Source: Vibrio breoganii (GTDB lineage Bacteria > Pseudomonadota > Gammaproteobacteria > Enterobacterales > Vibrionaceae). Taken from it: a DNA stretch of 64,000 nucleotides. Of this stretch, positions 16,914-24,521 are shown in pieces. The notes under the pieces were generated by a model. That model made no database searches. It was not told the origin of the DNA and saw only the letters and a list, made by a program, of their open reading frames with translations. Every line of letters starts with the position of its first letter. Positions within the stretch are counted from its first letter, which is position 1. The stretch is from contig NZ_CP016179.1 of NCBI RefSeq assembly GCF_001677275.1, forward strand, positions 186,001-250,000, read 5' to 3'. The position numbers were made by a program, and so were the translations under genes.

Positions 16914-17120
16914 TTGCTTTACTCTCCTACGTTAGAAGGAGAGATAGAGCGGTTAGTATTTATTGGATTTTATGAGTTACCAAGAAGAAAGCATGACAAC
17001 TTAAGGTTCGCGATCTGTTTTGGTTTAACTGCTCGCGTTGCGAATCACAGCTTTGACTATATAGCCTGAGTCCAAAATGGTTTTGGATATTAAAACGCCG
17101 TAAAGGCGATAAGGATATAT

Positions 17121-17291
17121 ATGTTGAAAGCTTTTCTGACGGCGCTGAGCGCATTTTCATGGTTAGCTGTGATTAGTGGCCTTTGGGGTGTTTGGGCTGG
17201 AGTAATGGGTTTCGCATGGTTTGTGATCCCGGCTTCAGTTGCTATTGTGGCAGCTATCTCAAATAGCTTCGTGCGTGAACCGGCCCATTAA
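17121..17291 (+). CDS. Small hydrophobic protein, 56 aa
   Basis: A short frame with AAGGA upstream of ATG 17121 encodes a protein almost entirely made of two hydrophobic stretches: [19 protein letters not shown] and [16 protein letters not shown], ending NSFVREPAH. It is followed directly by a strong terminator, supporting a real gene. Function unknown; small hydrophobic proteins of this type are often membrane-complex accessory subunits or toxins. Confidence 0.55.
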
Positions 17292-17293
17292 AA

Positions 17294-17338
17294 AAGAACC
17301 TCTGATGCTATCTAATAGCATCAGAGGTTCTTCTTTTT
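17294..17338 (+). terminator. Rho-independent terminator
   Basis: A 17-base stem, AAGAACCTCTGATGCTA with its complement, around TCTAA, followed by a T run. Confidence 0.95.
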
Positions 17339-17547
17339 AGTGTTATATTCTTCATACTAATAAGGCTGTTTGATGCGAAATTACCGGATTCGCATAGCTG
17401 AGCCTTGGTGCTCTAGTATGATAATACGACCTAAATTGGTGAGGTTAACTCCAAGATGGCAACCTCTGGCCTTTTCATGAGGCTTAGCAACCATTTATTT
17501 CGCTGGTATTCAGTTGCGAAAGTATGTGTCATCACCTCGCCTGAGCA

Positions 17548-17745
17548 CTAAATTTTAACGCCATGTGTTGCTAGCTTATTGAGTTCTTCGTCCTTTTCTG
17601 CGTGACTGAATCCTAAAATCCAAGAGATATGCATAGTGAAATCGCCTGAGGGATTATCGGTTCGCTCTAGGCCTTGTCGCTGGGCTTTAACGCCTGCTCT
17701 GTAGCTATCGTTGCAGATTCTGAGATGTTGTTGGTTGCTGCACAT
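17548..17745 (-). CDS. Small protein with RMF-like motif, 65 aa
   Basis: ATG 17745 follows GAGGGA; a start at 17760 is possible. The sequence SYRAGVKAQRQGLERTDNP and then SWILGFSHAEK recalls ribosome modulation factor (YxxGxxAxxxG ... NPxxx ... WxxGWxxA), which binds 70S ribosomes and drives hibernation dimers. Phage and plasmid genomes carry such Rmf-like small proteins. Similarity is by spacing of a few residues, so this is a tentative link. Confidence 0.5.
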   Translation of the reverse strand: MCSNQQHLRICNDSYRAGVKAQRQGLERTDNPSGDFTMHISWILGFSHAEKDEELNKLATHGVKI

Positions 17746-17797
17746 ATCAAAGTCCCTCATTCTGGTGAGTATTTTTATAGCGCTTTGGGCGAGAAAA

Positions 17798-17826
17798 CCC
17801 AGCTGATCAGCTCTGCTGTCGCTGGG
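17798..17826 (-). repeat. IS200/IS605-type right-end hairpin remnant
   Basis: CCCAGCTGATCAGC pairs imperfectly with GCTGTCGCTGGG. The core GATCAGC..TGCTGTCGCTG is nearly identical to the hairpin at 23701-23728 behind the lone tnpB, so both belong to one IS200/IS605-type family whose ends are recognised as subterminal hairpins. Confidence 0.7.
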
Positions 17827-17835
17827 ATGAATCGC

Positions 17836-17951
17836 CTAGCCCTGATCTTGATTGTATTTCCTAATAGTCTCAGCACTGGCGTTCCCAACCGAGCAAGCGA
17901 AATAACCATCAGACCAGAATGTTTTCTCCTTCCAGAATTGCCGCTTTAACT
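17836..17951 (-). pseudogene. tnpA: IS200/IS605 TnpA (Y1 transposase), C-terminal remnant
   Basis: On the minus strand the last 38 codons before a TAG read QLKRQFWKEKTFWSDGYFAC and then SVGNASAETIRKYNQDQG. FWSDGYFACSVGNASxETIRKYI is the characteristic C-terminus of Y1 transposases, which move single-stranded DNA with a catalytic tyrosine. The rest of the gene is cut off at 17952, where the IS66 element begins, and is not found on its other side. The remnant is non-functional. Confidence 0.85.
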
Positions 17952-18031
17952 GTAAGCGTGTCATGAACACCGCATTCTAATCTTTCAGCACGAAGAATAA
18001 GATCATCTCTCCAACCCAAAGGAGAGTTGAA

Positions 18032-18322
18032 ATGGCAAAACGACGCACCAACCTAGAATGGCAATCACTGTTTGAGCAATATGAAAGCAGCAGTGTTACC
18101 CAACGCGCTTTTTGTGAAGAGCATGGACTGAGTTTATCCACGTTCTTTGCCAAACGGCGTCAACTCCAAACAGCAAGCCAATCGGAATCTGTCGGATTTG
18201 TTAAAGCCGAAATCGTTGAAAAGACAACCAAGTATCAGGCCCAGATAGCTATCTTGCTGAACTCATTGGAGCGTTGTCATGAAAGGTATGCTCAGCGCTC
18301 CAGACATTTACCTTTATCGTGA
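18032..18322 (+). pseudogene. tnpA: IS66 tnpA with internal deletion/frameshift
   Basis: The first 75 or so codons (MAKRRTNLEWQSLFEQYESS start, GLSLSTFFAKRRQL) are a typical IS66 TnpA with an HTH domain. After KYQAQ the frame reads IAILLNSLERCHERYAQRS, whereas the +1 frame at the same place reads DSYLAELIGALS and stops at TGA overlapping the tnpB start, the normal end of TnpA. A short piece is missing and the frame is shifted. TnpA function is therefore doubtful although tnpB and tnpC are intact. Confidence 0.75.
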
Positions 18323-18632
18323 AAGCGTCGATTTTAGAAAGTCCATCAACGGCCTTGCAGCGATTATCGAAAATGATACTGACTTGCCTCTTGGCAGCGG
18401 TGCGCTGTTCCTGTTTACCAATAAACAGCGCGATAAGATTAAAGTGTTGTACTGGGATAAAACAGGCTTCGCCCTCTGGTATAAACGCCTTGAAAAAGCC
18501 AAGTATAAGTGGCCTTCAAAAGAGAAAAACCAGGTGTTTACCCTCACTCAATTTGAGCTTGATAGACTGCTTTCAGGCTTCACAATTATCGGCCACGAAC
18601 CCATCAAAATAAACGATTTTACAATGAGTTAA
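18279..18632 (+). CDS. tnpB: IS66 accessory protein TnpB
   Basis: The 117-residue protein has the full IS66 TnpB pattern: LYRESVDFRKSINGLAAII, then GALFLFTNKQRDKIKVLYWD and GFALWYKRLEKAKYKWP. TnpB (Orf2 type) of IS66 is required with TnpC for transposition; it is unrelated to the RNA-guided TnpB nucleases elsewhere in this window. The start ATGA overlaps the ancestral end of tnpA, the usual translational coupling. Confidence 0.95.
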   Translation: MKGMLSAPDIYLYRESVDFRKSINGLAAIIENDTDLPLGSGALFLFTNKQRDKIKVLYWDKTGFALWYKRLEKAKYKWPSKEKNQVFTLTQFELDRLLSGFTIIGHEPIKINDFTMS

Positions 18633-18691
18633 TCGAGAATAAAGCCTTATTCTCCAAGCGTTAACGGCACGATTTTAGTATAATCAATGCT

Positions 18692-20221
18692 ATGAAAAAG
18701 ACGCCAAATATCAACCCAGAAAGCCAAGATGTTGCCGAGCTACAAGCGATGGTAGTTGCTCTGATGTCGGAGAGAAATGAGTGGAAACAAGAGCGCCAAT
18801 CGCTGCTTGAACAACTCAAACTCGCCTTCGACCGTCAGTTCGCGAAACGCTCGGAGGCATTAAAGCCTTACGATGAATCACAAGGTGACCTCTTCAACGA
18901 AGCGGAATGTGAAGCCGTTAAAGAAGACGAGGTTGAGGTGACAACCACGACCACAACGAAAAAGCGCGGTAAACGTAAACCTCTGCCTAAGACCTTGCCT
19001 CGTGAGGTTATCGAACTTGATGTAGACGACCATGAAAAGCAGTGCGCTTGCTGCAATCATAGCCTGCATAAAATCGGTGAAGACCGCAGCGAGAAGCTAG
19101 AGTTCACGCCAGCGGTACTCAAAGTGTTGGAATATGTTCGTCCTAAGTACGCTTGCCGCCAGTGCGAGAAAACAGGTGACAGCAGCCGTATCGTTCAGAA
19201 GCCATCCCCTCAGAGTCTCATCCCTAAAAGCTTCGCCACAGAAAGCTTGCTGACCAACATCATTCTTGGCAAATACCAATACGCGATGCCACTTTATCGC
19301 CAAGAATCGCTGTTTACCCAGTCGGGTATCGAGCTATCACGCACCACCATGGCAAGGTGGGTTATCCAAGTCAGTGAGAAGTTCGCCCCGCTGTATGCAG
19401 CCTTGAAGGAGAACCTGCTTCAACAAGTGGTGGTTCAGGCGGATGAAACGCCGCTCAATGTGCTCAAAGAAGAGAAGAAGTGTTATATGTGGCTCTACTG
19501 CTCAGGCGCTGACTCACCCGAAGCGGCACTGCCGAATGTGAAAAATATTGCCTTGTACGACTATCAAAACAGTCGCGCGAGGGCGTGTCCCGTGGACTTT
19601 TTAGGTGACTACAACGGTTATCTACAAACTGATGGCTACGCGGCTTATGATGGTCTGCATCACGTCACCAATGTAGGGTGCTTAGCGCATGCTCGTCGCA
19701 AGTTCATGGATGCGAAGAAGCTTCAAGGGAAAGGTAAATCAGGCAAGGCTGATAAGGCGCTGGCTAAAATCCAAAAACTCTACGGGATAGAATCACGCTT
19801 AAAAGGTGCGCCTGCCCAAGAGCGAAAAGCAGAGCGTCAAGCGCTTGCCAAGCCGATACTGGATGAGCTTTACCAATGGATGACGACCCAGAAGGTGATT
19901 GGCTCTAGCCCACTAGGCAAAGCGATAAAATATACGCTTGGGCAGTGGTCAAAGCTTATTCGTTATATCGACGATGGTCACTTATCTATTGATAATAATC
20001 GCGCTGAACGCGCAATTAAACCACTGGTCATTGGCAGGAAGAACTGGCTGTTCTCTAACACACCAAACGGTGCTGATGCGAGCGCGATGCTTTACAGCAT
20101 CATCGAGACCGCGAAAGCCAACGGTCTTATCCTCTACGACTACATGGTCAAGTGCATGAAAGAGCTGGCGAAAGCTGAGCCTGATATCGACGCACTCCTG
20201 CCTTGGAACTTCAAACACTGA
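18692..20221 (+). CDS. tnpC: IS66 transposase TnpC
   Basis: A full-length 509-residue DDE transposase. An N-terminal leucine-rich coiled coil (residues 1-50) is followed by a zinc-finger region with CACCNHSL and YACRQCEKT, then the catalytic core with QADETPLNV (first Asp), TDGYAAYDG (second Asp) and DNNRAERAIKPLVIGRKNWL (Glu motif). It carries out cut-and-paste transposition of the element. All catalytic motifs look intact. Confidence 0.95.
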   Translation: MKKTPNINPESQDVAELQAMVVALMSERNEWKQERQSLLEQLKLAFDRQFAKRSEALKPYDESQGDLFNEAECEAVKEDEVEVTTTTTTKKRGKRKPLPKTLPREVIELDVDDHEKQCACCNHSLHKIGEDRSEKLEFTPAVLKVLEYVRPKYACRQCEKTGDSSRIVQKPSPQSLIPKSFATESLLTNIILGKYQYAMPLYRQESLFTQSGIELSRTTMARWVIQVSEKFAPLYAALKENLLQQVVVQADETPLNVLKEEKKCYMWLYCSGADSPEAALPNVKNIALYDYQNSRARACPVDFLGDYNGYLQTDGYAAYDGLHHVTNVGCLAHARRKFMDAKKLQGKGKSGKADKALAKIQKLYGIESRLKGAPAQERKAERQALAKPILDELYQWMTTQKVIGSSPLGKAIKYTLGQWSKLIRYIDDGHLSIDNNRAERAIKPLVIGRKNWLFSNTPNGADASAMLYSIIETAKANGLILYDYMVKCMKELAKAEPDIDALLPWNFKH

Positions 20222-20339
20222 CAAGTCGCCCCGTGGGTTCATGGGGCGGATACGAAGAAGGTGTTGTTTGCGAGAAGCGGTAACATCCGTAGTGAATCTC
20301 TGAACGAGAGTCTAAATTGAGTAATATAGTGTGGCTAAT

Positions 20340-20495
20340 GTGAAAATATGATTTCATAAATCATGCTTTAATGAATTTATAGCTTCACTTTTTGGTTCTT
20401 TACGCTTTCATTTATAGCTAAAGTTTGATTTGCCTTTTTTATCTATGTGAAACTATAATTTCATTTATTCTCAGTAAATGAATCTATATTTTCAC
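20340..20495. promoter_or_regulatory. Four paired HipB-type operators upstream of hipB
   Basis: Four related 18-mers lie upstream of hipB: GTGAAAATATGATTTCAT (20340), ATGAATTTATAGCTTCAC (20371), GTGAAACTATAATTTCAT (20447) and ATGAATCTATATTTTCAC (20478). The second and fourth are in inverse orientation to the first and third. Both pairs have the same 31-base start-to-start spacing, about three helical turns. A weaker half copy lies near 20409. HipB dimers bind such sites to repress hipBA. The last site abuts the hipB start codon. Confidence 0.75.
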
Positions 20496-20496
20496 T

Positions 20497-20814
20497 ATGA
20501 TAACTAAGAGCCATCAAAGTAAACGAGGGGCAGTTGTCTTTCCAAAGCACCAGAAGGTCTTGAACGATTTAGCAGAGAACATCATTCTAGCGATGAAGCG
20601 CCGCCAAATAACCCAAGATATGATGCACAGAAGAACGGGTATATCGAAGCCAACGTTACGCAAGATAGCCAAAGGAGATCCTTCTGTTTCGATTGGTCAT
20701 TACGTAAATGTTCTTGCAGTGCTAGGGTTGCTGGCTGATCTCGGTAAGGTCGCACTAGACGATGAGCTTGGGCGAAAGCTTCAAGACATTGAGTTATTGA
20801 AGAAAGCTAGATAG
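20497..20814 (+). CDS. hipB: HipB-like XRE antitoxin
   Basis: The 105-residue protein carries an XRE helix-turn-helix near residues 35-90 (ITQDMMHRRTGISKPTLRKI then AKGDPSVSIGHYVNVLAVLG). It is the antitoxin and autorepressor of a HipBA module, with the toxin gene 12 bases downstream. The start codon lies directly against an operator-like site and has no ribosome-binding site, so translation may be leaderless. Confidence 0.85.
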   Translation: MITKSHQSKRGAVVFPKHQKVLNDLAENIILAMKRRQITQDMMHRRTGISKPTLRKIAKGDPSVSIGHYVNVLAVLGLLADLGKVALDDELGRKLQDIELLKKAR

Positions 20815-20826
20815 GGGCTCTCTATA

Positions 20827-22068
20827 ATGGAAATCTATGTCTATGCAGATTGGCTAGAGATGCAAAAGCCTATGCTTGTCGGTTTGTTGCGCTCTTCTGT
20901 GATTCGAGGGAAGGAGCACTTTAGCTTCAAGTACAGTGAAGAATGGTTAGCTTCCGAATATGTACTCCAAATAGATCCCGGGCTTGAGTTATACATCGGA
21001 GAGCAACACGCTGAGGCCGATCGAAACTTTAAAGTCTTTCTGGATTCCTGCCCTGATCGTTGGGGGCGATTGCTTATGCAGCGACGAGAGGCCGTGATGG
21101 CAAGGAACGAGGGACGACGAGCGAATAAACTGTATGAAACCCATTACTTGTTAGGTGTGCATGACTCGTTTCGTATGGGGGCGCTGCGTTTCTGTACGTC
21201 TCATGATGGCCCTTTTCTTGATGACAATGACCAACTAACCGCACCTGCAATCACCTCTTTGCCTGAGCTTCAACAAGCTGCAAATGGGGTTGAAGATACG
21301 CCTGATTTTGATAACCCAGATTACCTCAAGTGGCTAAACATGCTGATTTCTCCAGGCTCTTCTCTAGGGGGTGCCCGCCCCAAAGCCTCAGTCAGAGATG
21401 TTGATAACAGTCTGTGGCTTGCGAAGTTCCCTAGCCGTTATGACGACTACGATATTGGATTATGGGAGTACGTACTTTACAAACTGGCGCTTGAAGCGGG
21501 TATTTTCATGGCAGAATCGAAAGTACAAGCGGTAGGGGGGCGTCATCATATCTTTCTGACCAAGCGATTCGATCGACTTAATGATGGTAGACGCCTTCAC
21601 TTTTCGTCGGCTATGACGCAGTTGGGCTATTTTGATGGACAAGATGACGGTGCAAGTTACCTAGAACTCGCTGAATTTCTGATAGAAAAGGGGGTAAATA
21701 CTAAAGAGGACTTGGAACAGCTTTGGACGCGAATGCTGTTCAATATTATGGTGTCAAATAGCGATGATCATCTTAGGAACCACGGTTTTATCTTTGATAG
21801 AGCGGGGTGGCGTTTGTCACCAGCGTATGACATCAACCCAACCATCAATGCGACCGGTTTGCACCTTAATATAGATGAGGTAGACAATGCGCTTAGCGTA
21901 GAACTGGCACTGGAGGTAGCTGAGTACTTTCAGTTAGTGCCTCAACGAGCTGATGAAGTATATCAAAGAGTGCGTGATGCGGTTGCTAATTGGGAACAAG
22001 TCGCACATCAAGCGGGTATCCCAAAAGGGGAACGAGACCTGTTGCGGGATTGTTTCTTGGTGCCTTAA
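20827..22068 (+). CDS. hipA: HipA-like kinase toxin
   Basis: The 413-residue protein has the Ser/Thr kinase hallmarks of HipA: SLGGARPKA (nucleotide-binding loop), LWLAKFPS with the catalytic-site Lys, FLTKRFDR, NSDDHLRNHGF (catalytic Asp loop) and LSPAYDINPT (the DFG-equivalent). HipA phosphorylates glutamyl-tRNA synthetase in E. coli and causes growth arrest; homologues of other subgroups act on other targets. Antitoxin hipB precedes it. The module sits between two mobile elements and probably helps stabilise the region. Confidence 0.9.
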   Translation: MEIYVYADWLEMQKPMLVGLLRSSVIRGKEHFSFKYSEEWLASEYVLQIDPGLELYIGEQHAEADRNFKVFLDSCPDRWGRLLMQRREAVMARNEGRRANKLYETHYLLGVHDSFRMGALRFCTSHDGPFLDDNDQLTAPAITSLPELQQAANGVEDTPDFDNPDYLKWLNMLISPGSSLGGARPKASVRDVDNSLWLAKFPSRYDDYDIGLWEYVLYKLALEAGIFMAESKVQAVGGRHHIFLTKRFDRLNDGRRLHFSSAMTQLGYFDGQDDGASYLELAEFLIEKGVNTKEDLEQLWTRMLFNIMVSNSDDHLRNHGFIFDRAGWRLSPAYDINPTINATGLHLNIDEVDNALSVELALEVAEYFQLVPQRADEVYQRVRDAVANWEQVAHQAGIPKGERDLLRDCFLVP

Positions 22069-22428
22069 GCCGTGTTTATTCCACAAAGTTGAAATTCTCA
22101 CTTTTCTCATACGAACAAACGCTTATGGTTTCAAGAGTCTTTTATTAAGTGAGCGAACATCCGCTTTTGGATTTCTTCAATCGTATCTTTTACTGAAGCT
22201 AGAAATGGCCTTAAAGCCGTTTTAGACGGTGTAGTTAATGACGCAGACACCTTTAACTTAGGATGAAGCTGCCACACAACTCTAGTTGTGTGTTGCTTAA
22301 TTCTTCTAACTTACTGACTTACCGAGTATCGTGGTGAGATAATCATTAAGATATGTAAAATGAGGTGGATAGCTATCAGAAACTTACAGTCCGAATTTCG
22401 TTGATACTCCATACTTGACAACCCCAAG

Positions 22429-22448
22429 TACTGTATTAATATACAGTA
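22429..22448 (+). promoter_or_regulatory. Consensus LexA (SOS) box overlapping the tnpB promoter
   Basis: TACTGTATTAATATACAGTA matches the enterobacterial/Vibrio SOS box TACTG-N10-CAGTA perfectly, with 8-base inverted arms. A TTGACA lies at 22415-22420 and an AATATA/TATACA-like minus 10 falls inside the box. The tnpB ATG is at 22450, so LexA binding would block both transcription start and the translation start region. Confidence 0.75.
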
Positions 22449-22449
22449 T

Positions 22450-23688
22450 ATGCAAAAGACGCTTAGATACAATTTCAGGTTAAAACCTAGCCCACAGCAA
22501 GAGTTAAAACTTGTCGAGTTTGGCTCATATGCCCGTGGTTTATGGAACTTCCTGTTGTCTGAGAACCAGCGTCAATACGAAGCCGATAAGACATTTTCTT
22601 TTTACAATGAAATGGCTTCAAAAATTAAGGAAATTAAGAAACTACCTGAGTTTTCATGGGTTAAAGCATTTGATTCAGGCGCGGCACAACAGGTCGCCAG
22701 AGACCTAGATACAGCGTTAAAAAATGGAACATCAAAGAAGTCCCGCCAACACTTTCCAAAGTTTAAGGTGAGCTATCGAGTTAAGAAGCAACACAATGAC
22801 AGCTACCGCTCAGTAAATAATAACAACTGCATTAGAGTTGAGAACGGCACTATTACTTTGCCAAAAGTTGGTGCTGTTCCTATAGTCTTACACCGTAAGT
22901 TAGTCAGTTCGATTAAAACAGCGACAGTCCAATACCGACACGGGAAGTGGGAGGTAAGCCTCACTCAAGAAGTGATGTGTGACGAAGCGAAGAAGGTACT
23001 AAAGAGCATTGCGGGGTACGACATCAACTCAAAGCAAACCGTTGTCGGATCTAATAGGTTAACGGTTGATAACCCGAAATACTTAAAACAAGCAAAGCAG
23101 AAACTAACTAGATTACAGCGACAGCTTTCTAGAAAAAAGAAAGGATCTGCTCGCTGGAAGAAAACAAAATCCCGCCTGAATAATCTTCACGGTTCAATCG
23201 CTAGAAAACGAATGGACTTCGCACATAAAACCGCTCATCGGATAGCCAACGAAAGCGATATTGTAGTGTTTGAAGACCTAAATGTGGCGGGTATGCAAAA
23301 ATTCAACGGCAGGATGATTGCTGACAACATCATGGGGCTTATATCTGACTTAGCGAAATACAAAATTGAGCTGAGAGGTGGTATACATCATGAGATTGGT
23401 CGGTTTGAACGCACAACGGGTGTGTGCTCACACTGCGGTCAACATCATAGATTGACGTTGAAAGACAGACATTTCACCTGCATTAGTTGCGGCACTTTTA
23501 GTGATCGAGACTATTCCTCTGCAATAGCAGTACAGCGGATAGGTGAGTTGAATTTAATGGCGGGTGGAATAGTCGCCAGGGTGAGTCAATCACCCAGCAC
23601 TCAGCAGAAATCAGGTATTAAAACGAAAGTCTTTGCATTAGTTGCGAAGTTGTCTGTGGGATCTGAGGAAAAAGAAAAGGCAGCTTAA
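22450..23688 (+). CDS. tnpB: RNA-guided nuclease TnpB (IS605 OrfB family)
   Basis: The 412-residue protein has the complete TnpB plan: an N-terminal wedge/HTH domain (YNFRLKPSPQQELKLVEFG), then a RuvC-like nuclease with Asp in IAGYDINSKQ, Glu in IVVFEDLNVAGM and Asp in DRDYSSAIAVQRIG, and a zinc ribbon CSHCG ... CISCG. The usual GIDLG is GYDIN, keeping the Asp. TnpB uses an omega-RNA from the element's right end to cut DNA next to a short TAM motif and so keep copies of the element. The catalytic triad is present, so activity is likely. An SOS box covers its promoter. Confidence 0.92.
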   Translation: MQKTLRYNFRLKPSPQQELKLVEFGSYARGLWNFLLSENQRQYEADKTFSFYNEMASKIKEIKKLPEFSWVKAFDSGAAQQVARDLDTALKNGTSKKSRQHFPKFKVSYRVKKQHNDSYRSVNNNNCIRVENGTITLPKVGAVPIVLHRKLVSSIKTATVQYRHGKWEVSLTQEVMCDEAKKVLKSIAGYDINSKQTVVGSNRLTVDNPKYLKQAKQKLTRLQRQLSRKKKGSARWKKTKSRLNNLHGSIARKRMDFAHKTAHRIANESDIVVFEDLNVAGMQKFNGRMIADNIMGLISDLAKYKIELRGGIHHEIGRFERTTGVCSHCGQHHRLTLKDRHFTCISCGTFSDRDYSSAIAVQRIGELNLMAGGIVARVSQSPSTQQKSGIKTKVFALVAKLSVGSEEKEKAA

Positions 23689-23700
23689 CTGTCTTTGAAG

Positions 23701-23728
23701 CTCAGTGATCAGCTATGCTGTCGCTGAG
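23701..23728 (+). repeat. Right-end hairpin behind tnpB
   Basis: CTCAGTGATCAGC and GCTGTCGCTGAG form an imperfect hairpin with a TAT loop 12 bases after tnpB. In IS200/IS605 elements this is the transposase recognition hairpin, and the flanking sequence gives the omega-RNA scaffold. Confidence 0.75.
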
Positions 23729-23834
23729 TAGTTCACGTGTAATTGAGGTGAGGTAGGTAATTGAGTGAGCGAGGGAGGGAGAGTTTGCTTGAAAAAGGAT
23801 TCCGACTATTGAATAGCAAGGTTGAAACATTAAA

Positions 23835-23877
23835 AAAACCTCCCGGACCAATAAATAAGTATTGGATGGGAGGTTTT
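23835..23877. terminator. Strong bidirectional terminator
   Basis: AAAACCTCCC and GGGAGGTTTT arms, with an inner CAATA/TATTG stem, lie just past the stop of the 200-residue minus-strand gene. Confidence 0.85.
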
Positions 23878-23882
23878 GGGTT

Positions 23883-24482
23883 TTAGCAACGCAAGGCTTT
23901 AGCGTTAATGCGAGACTCATTAACTTTCAAAATTCGAAGAACAGAGTTGAGTTCTTTTAGCTCTGGATTACTCTTCTGGTCTGAATGGAGTAACGCGCGT
24001 GCTATTGCGAGCGCTTCCTTTACTTGTCGTTCCGCTTTATTCATTAGCTCAAGCTTTAAGGTTTCGTTTAATGCTGAGCTCAATAGTAGTAGCTTCACAA
24101 GAGCTTGTTGAGCTGTTGCAGCCTGACTCTGGTTCCCCTCGGTGACCCAGGTGACTATTGGATTGCTACGAAAATAATCAAACGTCGATAGGCATCGACG
24201 TGGATCAGAAGAAAACCCTTCTTGCTTTGCAAGGTTTGGCGTTACCGTTAAATCGTCATGGATAGTGAATAACATTTCTCCGGGACGAATCGGGATGTGC
24301 TCAGGGTTCACTTCCACCATCACAACAGGTGAGTTTCTTTCAAGACGATCGCATGAGCGTAGTGCACATGCGTGATTTGCCGCGAACGTGTGCATGACTC
24401 GATTAAATGAGTCTGCAGTTGGTCGTGCATCGTTGATTAGAAAGACTCGTTTGTTGATTGAAATGAAGTAATTTCTCGACAT
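23883..24482 (-). CDS. Hypothetical protein, 199 aa, promoter displaced by IS607
   Basis: Possible starts are 24482 (MSRNYFISIN) and 24503; the IS607 inverted repeat begins at 24504, so any native upstream sequence has been separated from the gene. The protein has a folded N-terminal half (MVEVNPEHIPIRPGEMLFTI) and a helical C-terminal half (residues 105-200) resembling a coiled bundle. Family not recognised. It may now be read from the transposon, whose genes run on the same strand. Confidence 0.6.
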   Translation of the reverse strand: MSRNYFISINKRVFLINDARPTADSFNRVMHTFAANHACALRSCDRLERNSPVVMVEVNPEHIPIRPGEMLFTIHDDLTVTPNLAKQEGFSSDPRRCLSTFDYFRSNPIVTWVTEGNQSQAATAQQALVKLLLLSSALNETLKLELMNKAERQVKEALAIARALLHSDQKSNPELKELNSVLRILKVNESRINAKALRC

Positions 24483-24521
24483 GATGTATATAACTGTTCG
24501 CATAAACATAGACAAATGTGA

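Larger units (their letters stand above)
17952..20253 (+). mobile_element. IS66-family insertion sequence
   Basis: The left end GTAAGCGTGTCATGAACACC and the reverse complement of the right end, GTATCCGCCCCATGAACCC, share GTA, CG and CATGAAC, fitting imperfect IS66 terminal inverted repeats. Inside are tnpA, tnpB and tnpC in the standard order. No matching 8-base target duplication is visible at the two edges (CTTTAACT against GAAGAAGG), so a deletion next to the element or recombination after insertion is likely. It interrupts an IS200-type tnpA on its left. Confidence 0.85.
22260..23745 (+). mobile_element. Lone tnpB element of IS200/IS605 type (edges approximate)
   Basis: The element contains only tnpB, as in IS1341-type derivatives. 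A left hairpin CACACAACT-TCTAG-type arm pair lies at 22273-22292 (CACACAACT and AGTTGTGTG) and a right hairpin at 23701-23728 (CTCAGTGATCAGC with GCTGTCGCTGAG). No TnpA lies with it, but the same right hairpin stands behind the TnpA remnant at 17.8 kb, so that transposase may once have mobilised it. Exact ends cannot be fixed by eye. Confidence 0.65.

Noticed and set aside
17944..20261. 8-base target duplication for IS66
   Set aside because: Flanks CTTTAACT and GAAGAAGG do not match, so none could be claimed.
24482..24503. Second LexA box near ACAGTTATATACAT
   Set aside because: Only one half site is present; the CTGT-N8-ACAG spacing is not met.
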